From CAMLDH01 sp966250375 (GTDB taxonomy: Bacteria > Pseudomonadota > Gammaproteobacteria > Burkholderiales > Burkholderiaceae_D): 40,775 bases of DNA. How positions within the stretch are numbered: position 1 is the first letter of the stretch; each line of letters begins with the position of its first letter. The position numbers were made by a program, and so were the translations under genes. Location: assembly GCA_966250375.1 (NCBI GenBank), contig CBINHE010000032.1:1-40775 (forward strand), in the 5' to 3' direction. The notes under the pieces are model-generated. The model made no database searches, was not told the origin of the DNA, and worked only from the letters and a program-made list of their open reading frames with translations. Of this stretch, positions 34,312 to 40,775 are shown piece by piece.

Positions 34312-35223
34312 TTATACATCTTCCATACCACTTTTTGCCTTCAAGCAATCTGACCGCTGCAGAAGCTCTGATACATCAATGCCCTCGTCCAGTGCTTGGT
34401 AATAGATATTTCGCAGGACCTCGCCTAAGTCATGCAAATCCTTTTTCACAAGCTTGTCGTCTATAGACTCTATATTGTCGGCACCATAGTCGCTAATCGC
34501 TATCTTATTTCGACTATGTAGAAAATTCTCAAGCAGTATGTCTCCATGACAAAGACCTTGAGCATGCAGAGAATCGACAGCTGCCCCATAAGTGTCTGCG
34601 ATAGAAAGAATTTCTTTTCTCTTGCTCTCTTCGGACAGATCTTTTCTTTTTATAAGAGTAATCAGGGCATCTTTACCTGAAGTTTCAAAGAGTTCGAGGA
34701 ATACACAAGACTCTGATGTTGTATGGGCGAGGTCAAATGCACGGACAAAATAAGCTCCCTCTCCGATGCGTTTATGATTTAGAAACTCTCGCTCAGCCAA
34801 TTCCCTCGACTCAAACTGCTTAACAGCTACAAGTTCGCCAGCTGTTTTAGTATCCAAGTTGATAACTCTGGCAACCGACACGCCTTTTGCTTTCCTTCCC
34901 TTACCTAGCAAAGTAGAGCCGAGCTTTGGTAATTCATAGACAGTTCCACTTTCTGCCTGAATTCGAATTCCTTCTTCTGTGGGAAATGGGTGATCACAGC
35001 TCTTTTTTGCACGGGCAGCATCAAGGAGAGCAGGATTGTTATATAGAAGGTATTTATTTACAGAGCCACTATTTTTTGATAGAGGGGGGGAAGAGGGTTT
35101 TGAAGAACCCATTGGCGGTTCTTGAGGTGTTTTTATATCTTGTGTGGAAATTGGCAATAAAGGGGCAGTTGAAATTTTAGAAGCATTACTCCTACCGAAA
35201 ACACATGCTAATTTGACAGGCAT
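34312..35223 (-). CDS. Eukaryotic-like Ser/Thr kinase, candidate effector
   Basis: A 303-residue protein. Residues 1-57 are Ser/Pro/Thr-rich and unstructured (MPVKLACVFGRSNASKISTA start). A compact kinase domain follows: a Gly-rich GKGRKAKG loop near 108-114, VAVK (Lys135), helix-C Glu near 144-146, catalytic loop HGDILLENF (His226, Asp228, Asn233) and a DYG in place of DFG (Asp245). The domain is short, ending before the usual C-lobe, as in OspG/NleH-type effector kinases. HGD instead of HRD is also typical of that class. I chose ATG 35223 because GGAG sits six bases upstream; an ATG at 35235 lacks one. The gene is AT-rich compared with its neighbours, suggesting transfer. The substrate is unknown. 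Confidence 0.78.
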   Translation of the reverse strand: MPVKLACVFGRSNASKISTAPLLPISTQDIKTPQEPPMGSSKPSSPPLSKNSGSVNKYLLYNNPALLDAARAKKSCDHPFPTEEGIRIQAESGTVYELPKLGSTLLGKGRKAKGVSVARVINLDTKTAGELVAVKQFESRELAEREFLNHKRIGEGAYFVRAFDLAHTTSESCVFLELFETSGKDALITLIKRKDLSEESKRKEILSIADTYGAAVDSLHAQGLCHGDILLENFLHSRNKIAISDYGADNIESIDDKLVKKDLHDLGEVLRNIYYQALDEGIDVSELLQRSDCLKAKSGMEDV

Positions 35224-35531
35224 TATTTTCTCCAAGGTCTTTAAAAGGCCTCTTTTTTATATGTACCGTAGGATGCCTATAGTTCTATTTTTTTAACGTA
35301 AGCGTGCATTCAAGTACGTTCTTAACGGAACGTTTACCTTAGATTGAGTGGCTGTAGCCACCACGCCAGTTCCAAGAATGTCTAAAGTAAATGAACCACA
35401 TTCGTAGAATGTAGTTTTGCCTTATGCTCCCCCAGAGCATGGGTATTTACACATCTCTTTGCGGAGATGGCTAGGACGGAGGTCGAATGCATCAATACGT
35501 GCCCCCTGTCAGTTACTTTCGCAGTACGACT
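35224..35531. other. Intergenic stretch with two hairpins
   Basis: About 308 bases between the AsmA-type gene and the kinase, both on the minus strand. It contains ATGCTCCCCCAGAGCAT at 35424-35440 and CATCTCTTTGCGGAGATG at 35452-35469, which may end the AsmA transcript, though neither has a U-run. The AT-rich part near 35230-35300 probably holds the kinase promoter. Confidence 0.5.
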
Positions 35532-38336
35532 TTACGGCGCGAAGCGTGGCTCCTTGAGTGTGCCTGACACGGTGAGATTGGCGCGCGCCTGCCGCGTGGG
35601 AGCCTTGAGGTCGACCTTGAAATGTCCGTTGAGCTTGTTGTCCGCGTCTACGTCGGCGTTGCCGTTGGCCGAGATCAGGCCGGCTCGCAGACGCACGTCG
35701 CGCAGTTGAATCCTGCCGCCCTCGTAAGCGAAGCCGCCGCTGACTTCGGAGAATGAGGACTTCCCGCCGGGACTGAAACTTCGCAGCAGGCTGACCAGTT
35801 CCAGCCCCAGCACCGTGCCATTGCGAATCTCGAAGTTACCTCTCACGCGCGGGGCGGAAAACAGCAGGTTCGCCGTCGAGGCTTGCAGCACATATTTCGC
35901 GTTGCCTTCAACTCTGCCGCCTTCAAGCAGTCGCGGTGCCCACGTTGCAGTGCTGAGTTGGCGTGCGCTCACTTCGCCAGCAAGACTCCAGTTTGTGCCC
36001 CACTTGAGTGTGGCATTGCCTTTGATATCGCCGTCGTGAAGAATGCCGCTGAATTCCGTGAGCACCATTTCGTCGCGCTTGACCGTGCCCCTGGCACTGA
36101 TTTTCCCAAGCGGGAACGACGAATCGAATAGCGCCGCGAACGCTTCCGCACGCAATTCGATTTGCACCGTTTCCCCTTTTGGCTGCAGTTCGATGTGTAC
36201 TTTTTTGCTCGCATCATCAAGGATCATGTTCTGCCACATGCCGTCTGCGCCGATCTCGGTCCTGGCGTCAAAAGCCGGCAAGCCGATGCCCTGCGTCTTC
36301 AGTCTGGCGTTGCTTGCGTTGACCACCAGGCGCTTGGCATCGCGTCCCTGCGGCTTTCCAAACAAAAGCCAGCCCAGTCCTTCTTCGTTCAAAACGGGCG
36401 AGGTGAGCTTAATCGCCTTGAAGACGATCTTGTCGCTGAACAAAGTGTCCAACTCGGCTGTTGCATCGATTTGGGCTACCTCGATCTGCGCATTCTTGCC
36501 GATCGATACGCCTTCGAGGCGCCAATGCGGTTGCGGCAACAGTGCCAGGTGTACCTGGTCAATTTTTACCGGTTGCTGAAATTGCGCCGCCGCCGCTTTC
36601 TCGAATAACCTGGCCTGGCCGTCGAACGACATTACTGGAACCCCAACCGCGCCGATCACGCCCAGGAAAAGTAATAGCGCCACGGAATATTTGCGCCATT
36701 TGGCCGGCTTCCTGTAATGCTTGTCGGGATTGCTGAAAATCGCCGCCTGCCCGGCTTGGTACGCCACTTCTTGCTCGATGTCCCGTTCGGCTTGCTGCCT
36801 CGCTTGCTCCTCTTCCGCTTCCACTATCTGTTTCTTTGCCTGCGCTTCGGCGGCTTCGGCTTCCTGCTTTGCAAGGGCCTCCTCTGCCAGCTGCGCCTTT
36901 TCCCGGACTTCCTGCTCGGCCTGCCTCTTTGCATCCCATTCGGCCTGCCTTGCAGCGTCGCGTTTGAGGCGCGCTTCCTTTTCGTTCGCTATGCGACGCG
37001 CGCGCTCTTCCGCTTCTTCCTTGGCCTTTGTCTCGGCTTCCAGCCGGGATCTTTCCCTGGCTTCCCGCTCCGCCTGTTGCTTCGCCTGCGCTTCGGCTGC
37101 AAGTCTGGCTTCCTCTTCGGCTTCCCAGCGCGCTTGTTTTTCCGCTTCCTGTCTTATCTGCGCTTCCGCCTTTACACGCGCCCGCTCATCTGCCTCCCGC
37201 TGCGCCTGCTCCTCGGCGTCGCGCCGGGCCTGCTCTTCCGCGTCACGGCGCGCTTGTTCTTCGGCTTCTTGCCGCGCCTGCTCCTCGGCCTCCAGTCGAG
37301 ACTTTTCCTCGGCTTCCTTTTGGGCCCGCTCTTCGCTGTCGCGTTTGAATTTCTCGATCGCCTCACGGCGGATTTGCGCCACCGCTGCTTTGCGGCGCGC
37401 TTTTTCTTCCGCTTCCTGCCTTACTCGTTCCTCGGCTTCCAGCTTCGCCTGCGCCTCGGCCTCTAGCTTGGCCTTTTCTTCCGCCACCTTCCGTGCCTGC
37501 TGTTCGGCCTCACGTCTAGCTTTCTCTTCCGCTTTCTGGCGCGCCTGCTCTTCTGCATCTTTCTTCGCTTGCGCCTCGGCTTCCAGCCGGGCCTTTTCTT
37601 CCGCTTTTTCCTCCGCTTCCCGGTGTGCCTGTTCCGCGGCTTCCTTGCGCGCTTTTTCCTCTGCGTCCTTCTTCGCTTGTGCTTCGGCTTCGCGCTTGGC
37701 TTTCTCTTCTGCTTCCCGCCGCGCTTGTTCCGCCACCTGCTTGCGCGCCTGTTCTTCCGCTTCTTTTTTTGCGCGCGCTTGCGCCTCCAGACGGGACGCT
37801 TCTGCCGCCTTGCGGCGTGCCTGCTCCTCAGCGTTTTTCTTCGCTTGCGCCTCTGCTACGGCCTTTGCCTCGCGTTGCGCCTCTTCCTTGGCACGTGCTG
37901 CCTGTTCCTCGCGCAAGATCTCATCAATGAGCGCTTCCTGCTCGGCTGTGTGGGTTTCGCCGGATTGCTCGGTAGAGGCAAGGCCGGGCTTGTCGCCGTC
38001 GGCCGAAGACGATAATTCGCGCAGGAAGGCGTCCATCGTGACCTCGGTCGGCGCATCATCCAAGTTGGCGGGGCCAGCGAAATCGAGGTCAACATCAGCC
38101 ACAACAGCCGGTGATGCGAACTCGCGGATGTAATCCCCGTTGAGAAGTGTGGTCAGCGCGTCCTGGAGCCTGGCCTCGGATACGCTGCTGCCGAGTTTGC
38201 CTTGCAATTCTTCGACCGCGGCCTTGCCGTCGATTTCTTTAAGAATGTTACGAAAATCGCGCGGCAGCTCCCTGGTTTTTCCAACGGCTTCGCCCAGGCC
38301 TTTCGCGGTTTTGGTAAAAATGGTTCTGTTATCCAT
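35532..38336 (-). CDS. AsmA-type membrane protein with giant octad-repeat helix
   Basis: A 934-residue single-pass protein. Residues 1-75 form a winged-helix-like domain common in Burkholderiales (NRTIFTKTAKGLGEAVGKTR, then LLNGDYIREF). Residues 75-140 are acidic and disordered. About 141-540 are almost purely Ala, Glu, Arg, Lys and Gln with period eight (EEQARRDA repeats), a very long charged helix. A TM helix follows at about 552-574 (SVALLLFLGVIGAVGVPVMS). The C-terminal 360 residues are an AsmA/DUF748-type periplasmic domain (LPQPHWRLEGVSIG, LEGGRVEGNAKYVL, FRVDLKAP-like end). AsmA proteins are linked to lipid transport or outer membrane assembly. Element X lies just upstream. Confidence 0.8.
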   Translation of the reverse strand: MDNRTIFTKTAKGLGEAVGKTRELPRDFRNILKEIDGKAAVEELQGKLGSSVSEARLQDALTTLLNGDYIREFASPAVVADVDLDFAGPANLDDAPTEVTMDAFLRELSSSADGDKPGLASTEQSGETHTAEQEALIDEILREEQAARAKEEAQREAKAVAEAQAKKNAEEQARRKAAEASRLEAQARAKKEAEEQARKQVAEQARREAEEKAKREAEAQAKKDAEEKARKEAAEQAHREAEEKAEEKARLEAEAQAKKDAEEQARQKAEEKARREAEQQARKVAEEKAKLEAEAQAKLEAEERVRQEAEEKARRKAAVAQIRREAIEKFKRDSEERAQKEAEEKSRLEAEEQARQEAEEQARRDAEEQARRDAEEQAQREADERARVKAEAQIRQEAEKQARWEAEEEARLAAEAQAKQQAEREARERSRLEAETKAKEEAEERARRIANEKEARLKRDAARQAEWDAKRQAEQEVREKAQLAEEALAKQEAEAAEAQAKKQIVEAEEEQARQQAERDIEQEVAYQAGQAAIFSNPDKHYRKPAKWRKYSVALLLFLGVIGAVGVPVMSFDGQARLFEKAAAAQFQQPVKIDQVHLALLPQPHWRLEGVSIGKNAQIEVAQIDATAELDTLFSDKIVFKAIKLTSPVLNEEGLGWLLFGKPQGRDAKRLVVNASNARLKTQGIGLPAFDARTEIGADGMWQNMILDDASKKVHIELQPKGETVQIELRAEAFAALFDSSFPLGKISARGTVKRDEMVLTEFSGILHDGDIKGNATLKWGTNWSLAGEVSARQLSTATWAPRLLEGGRVEGNAKYVLQASTANLLFSAPRVRGNFEIRNGTVLGLELVSLLRSFSPGGKSSFSEVSGGFAYEGGRIQLRDVRLRAGLISANGNADVDADNKLNGHFKVDLKAPTRQARANLTVSGTLKEPRFAP
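36740..37915 (-). repeat. Imperfect 24-bp (8-codon) repeats in the AsmA-type gene
   Basis: About 1.2 kb of coding sequence for units such as EEQARREA, EEKARLEA and EAQAKKDA, eight residues each. The repeats are imperfect and change composition along the array. Because the codons are GC-rich and regular, the opposite strand has a long spurious open frame. Confidence 0.8.
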
Positions 38337-38352
38337 GCTGTCTCATATCAAC

Positions 38353-38416
38353 TAAAATTTTTTGACCTGAAGCGCAGTTTGGCAATATGTCAAAAAACTT
38401 TTGTCTACATGCTTAG
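38353..38416 (+). promoter_or_regulatory. Conserved intergenic element X, copy 2
   Basis: Reads TTTTTTGACCTGAAGCGCAG then TTTGGCAATATGTCAAAAAA and CTTTTGTCTACATGCTTAG. Nearly the same as the minus strand of 22628-22692. It contains facing TTTTTTGAC and GTCAAAAAA arms. It sits between the terminator of the His-rich gene and the start of the AsmA-type gene; it faces away from that gene, whereas copy 1 faces into DUF2863. Confidence 0.6.
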
Positions 38417-38417
38417 G

Positions 38418-38462
38418 AAAAGGGCCTGCATCCCTTGATCTTCAAGTGATGCAGGCCCTTTT
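38418..38462 (-). terminator. Intrinsic terminator of the His-rich gene
   Basis: AAAAGGGCCTGCATC and GATGCAGGCCCTTTT form a perfect 15-bp stem with a 15-base loop. On the minus strand it lies 38 bases after the stop of the 38896 gene and ends in TTTTCC, fitting a Rho-independent terminator. Being symmetric it could act in both directions. Confidence 0.75.
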
Positions 38463-38500
38463 GTCTGGCCGATCCACGGGGTAAATCGTGCCGTTGCATG

Positions 38501-38896
38501 TCAGTGCTTGTGTTTGTTGCCGTGATGGCCGCCGTGATGCTTGTCGTGATGGCTGTCGTGATGGTTGTCGTACCCGCGGTATTCCTGGGAACGTACGAAA
38601 TATACTGGTCGGGAACATGCATTGTATTGGCGGCAGTGCTTGCTCCATTTTTTCGCATGACCGGGTGGAACATGCATATAAATTGGTTCGGCATTCACGT
38701 ATCGCGTTTGATGGATAACAGTCACCGGCTGGGGATAAAGCACAGGAGGAGGATTGTTGTTGATGTTGACTCGACCGTACACGCCGGGTGCCACCTCGCC
38801 CGAAACCGTTACGCCGACATTCACATCGCTCGCATAAGCCAATGTCGCACTACAGGCGAGAGAAAATGCCACGATTTTCAAAATAATGTTTTTCAC
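38501..38896 (-). CDS. Secreted protein with His-rich tail
   Basis: A 131-residue exported protein. GTG 38896 is chosen because AGGAG lies five bases upstream and it begins a good signal peptide (KNIILKIVAFSLACSATLAY, cut near AYA/S). The mature part is small and Pro/Tyr/Val-rich (VAPGVYGRVNINNNPPPVLY), then CRQYNACSRPVYFV with two Cys, and ends in a tail of about 20 residues containing eleven His (HHDSHHDKHHGGHHG). The His/Asp tail should bind divalent metals such as Ni, Zn or Cu. The core resembles short periplasmic proteins I know from Burkholderiales ending in RPVYFV; function unestablished. It has its own terminator. Confidence 0.75.
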   Translation of the reverse strand: MKNIILKIVAFSLACSATLAYASDVNVGVTVSGEVAPGVYGRVNINNNPPPVLYPQPVTVIHQTRYVNAEPIYMHVPPGHAKKWSKHCRQYNACSRPVYFVRSQEYRGYDNHHDSHHDKHHGGHHGNKHKH

Positions 38897-39180
38897 GATC
38901 GCTCCTGATTTATTTATAAATGTGTGTTTTGCCAATGCAGGATTGACAAAATTCATATGTGTTGGAAATGAATGCTTGAAAATACCACATCCCGGCATGG
39001 GTTTTCGAGTGCATTCGTATCAGGTTGTAACAGGTAATTCGCGCAAAAGGATGGAGGATGGGTTTAACTCGGAGGATTTACCCCATCCCCCCTTGCAGGG
39101 CGCGTCTGCGCTGATAAGCGCAGACCGTTATACGAGCGTCGCCATAATTTCTGGTTTCTGTGTAATCGTAATCGCCAACG

Positions 39181-40524
39181 CTATTCGTGATGCACGAACA
39201 AATCATCGGACGCGACGGGTATCGGGTTCTGATCTACCATCAGCTCGACTTTATATATCCCGAGATACTGCGGCGCCTTGATCACAAAACTGATTTTATC
39301 GACGGGTGCGCCGCTGTATTTAATGGGCAGCGCCGTGGCATAAGGCTGTTGATTGGTTGGGCTGCCGTCAGCCATCACCAGCCGTGACAGCTTGATCTGG
39401 GCATCGAGCGAAGTCACGACATCCGGGAATGTCACAACCACGCGCACGTCCTTGTCGGGGGCGGTCATATGATCTCTTATCGCCATTTCAGGCAACTCTG
39501 CTGACGCGGCCAGAACACCTTTCTTCCCCATCAATGTCGCAAGCGTACTTCTTAGCATGCCGTTCTTGTAGATGCGGCCATGTTCGCCGCCCACCGGCCG
39601 CCCCTGGATGCCCGGTTGCATGCCGCTCCAGACCGGCACCGTGCCGTCGCCGGCATTTTCCAGTTCAATCTTGCGTATACGGCCCTCTCCGCAGCCGGTC
39701 TTTCTGAAATAGACCGTTGAAACGGTAGGTTGGCGCGTGCCATAGAAGAAAAAATACTCCACCCCCATTGGCCTCTTTGCCAGATCGAGCCTGGCATGAA
39801 ATTCCCGTGCTGCATCCAAGTTAGCAGCAGAAAGCTTGAGCGCCGTCCTGACAGCGGACTGGTATATGTCCACCGGCAGATATTGCGAATCGGGATCGTC
39901 GTCCCATACAAAAGGCTCACCCTGGGGAGGCAGTAATTGGTACAGCGCCGGATAACGCGCATCGTTGGCCAATTGCCGAACTTGGGAGCCACTCAGAAAC
40001 AAGCAGGGTTCCAACCCTGCAATCGCGCTTAGCGCAAGCGCCGCCCCGCGATGCGGCGTGCCGAGGGTAATCAAGCGCTTCACGTTTGCAAACCCGGTTC
40101 GATGCGTGAACCCGCCCGACTCCAGATAGTATCGGCTTACCAGGCCCCCCATGCTATGGCCAATCAGGAAGATGTCGAGATCGCCATTGTGCAAATGCGC
40201 CGCGTCCTCGATCATTTTCGCCAGTCGCTCCGCCGCCAGTTCATTCGGCTTGCGCCAGTCATAAGGACAGACGAACAAAGTCTTCGGCGGCCCCCCTTCA
40301 TCAAAGCCGCAGGTGGTCATGCTATCGATCAAATCCGCGTACTGTCGCGAGGTCGAAATCGAGCGGATCACATCGACCGGATCGAGATCGAGGCTCATGA
40401 GCTGGTCCATTTTCTTGTACGGGAACAGAAGCTCGGAGACCTCTCCTGGCCAAATGGTCTCATTACCCTTCTTGAGGACCGAGCCCATGATGCCGGGCAC
40501 AATGATTGCGATTTGTACGGTCAT
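39181..40524 (-). CDS. LCAT-like lipase/acyltransferase
   Basis: A 447-residue alpha/beta-hydrolase of the lecithin:cholesterol acyltransferase group. Seen: oxyanion motif VPGIMGS near residue 9, CPYDWRKP near 86, nucleophile elbow GHSMGG (Ser124), Asp in NAGDGTVP (Asp293) and His in GGEHG (His315), the triad in expected order. The C-terminal 100 residues form an extra beta-like domain. No signal peptide is evident, so it is cytosolic or exported by another route. Phospholipid or ester hydrolysis or acyl transfer is likely; a role as a secreted toxin is possible but no VgrG, PAAR or immunity gene adjoins. ATG 40524 has AGGAG upstream; 14 upstream residues in frame are rejected. Confidence 0.8.
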   Translation of the reverse strand: MTVQIAIIVPGIMGSVLKKGNETIWPGEVSELLFPYKKMDQLMSLDLDPVDVIRSISTSRQYADLIDSMTTCGFDEGGPPKTLFVCPYDWRKPNELAAERLAKMIEDAAHLHNGDLDIFLIGHSMGGLVSRYYLESGGFTHRTGFANVKRLITLGTPHRGAALALSAIAGLEPCLFLSGSQVRQLANDARYPALYQLLPPQGEPFVWDDDPDSQYLPVDIYQSAVRTALKLSAANLDAAREFHARLDLAKRPMGVEYFFFYGTRQPTVSTVYFRKTGCGEGRIRKIELENAGDGTVPVWSGMQPGIQGRPVGGEHGRIYKNGMLRSTLATLMGKKGVLAASAELPEMAIRDHMTAPDKDVRVVVTFPDVVTSLDAQIKLSRLVMADGSPTNQQPYATALPIKYSGAPVDKISFVIKAPQYLGIYKVELMVDQNPIPVASDDLFVHHE

Positions 40525-40698
40525 GTCTGCTCCTGTCGCATTTTGCGAATCAAGGGTGGGGCGCACTCCATACGCGCTAACTTATCGAGTTTTCAGGAAG
40601 TAAATGACAGAGTCATGTATTGACGCATTCGACTCGCCTTAAGCCTCCCCCAATAATGTCCGGCGCGTTATTTTCTGACGTGTTCCAACCACAGTATT

Positions 40699-40719
40699 CC
40701 CTCCCCTTCAAGGGGAGGG
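40699..40719. repeat. Palindrome CCCTCCCCTT/AAGGGGAGGG
   Basis: A near-perfect 9- to 10-bp stem with a one-base centre in the intergenic end of the window, upstream of the lipase gene. Similar in style to the palindromes at 26223 and 30382 but not identical. Confidence 0.5.
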
Positions 40720-40775
40720 TTAGAGTCATAGGGTTATACACAAATATGAAACTCAATTTTATTCCCGTAACATCT

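Noticed and set aside
36721..38133. A 470-codon open frame on the plus strand, rich in Ser, Ala, Cys and Arg
   Set aside because: It is the mirror of the Ala/Glu/Arg octad repeats on the minus strand. Regular GC-rich codons keep the opposite strand open; it has no ribosome site and no plausible protein.
38418..38462. A small RNA driven by element X and ended by this hairpin
   Set aside because: The transcript would be little more than the hairpin itself. The hairpin is better explained as terminator of the His-rich gene on the minus strand.
39181..40524. Type VI secretion lipase effector
   Set aside because: The LCAT-like fold could fit, but no VgrG, PAAR, adaptor or immunity gene is adjacent, so the claim is not supported.

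Overview
The window reads as chromosome of a Burkholderiales betaproteobacterium, most likely Oxalobacteraceae-like. This is inferred from gene content: PilU, a betaproteobacterial DUF2863-type protein, a Tim44-like membrane protein, class I DAHP synthase, and an AsmA-type protein with a betaproteobacterial N-terminal domain. Ordinary housekeeping genes alternate with accessory islands full of insertion-sequence scars, small palindromic elements and genes that look like host-directed effectors. No tRNA, rRNA or CRISPR array was seen.

Layout. 0.2-5.2 kb: a four-gene tripartite exporter (TolC-like outer membrane protein, HlyD/MacA-like adaptor, ABC ATPase, MacB/FtsX-like permease). 5.3-9.3 kb: an IS graveyard (Tn5/IS4-type transposase head, IS66 OrfA scrap, IS6-type tail, Tn5/IS4-type tail) around a 947-residue protein with ten indel-free 30-residue repeats. 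9.4-15.4 kb: core genes (Tim44-like, carboxymuconolactone decarboxylase-like, pilU, aroG, a family 5 solute-binding protein). 15.4-18.6 kb: small hypothetical genes with three palindromic MITE-like elements that share TAGAGCGG ends. 18.6-22.6 kb: a PlsC-like acyltransferase, a divergent PilT-like ATPase, a MazG-like pyrophosphohydrolase and DUF2863. 22.7-30 kb: a type I restriction-modification operon (hsdS-hsdM-hsdR, with a half-size single-TRD S subunit), diverging from a metallo-beta-lactamase-fold protein plus an 88-residue partner. 30.5-35.2 kb: an effector island with a 1002-residue ankyrin protein and a eukaryotic-like protein kinase. 35.5-40.5 kb: an AsmA-type protein with a huge octad-repeat helix, a His-rich secreted protein and an LCAT-like lipase.

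The most interesting part is the set of three candidate translocated effectors (6030-8873, 30543-33551, 34312-35223). All begin Met-Pro, have Ser/Thr/Pro/Asn-rich N termini without a Sec signal, and carry eukaryote-style modules: a helical solenoid, ankyrin repeats and a Ser/Thr kinase. The ankyrin protein's C-terminal domain resembles, by recalled motifs, the ADP-riboxanase domain of the OspC/CopC effectors. It keeps one catalytic-type Glu but appears to have lost a Glu-x-His pair. The ankyrin gene is bracketed by 255-bp direct repeats that are copies of the 88-residue defence-like gene, and a chimeric ankyrin junction sits at the second copy, so the island has been reshaped by recombination. 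No secretion apparatus lies in the window. Delivery to a host is therefore inference.
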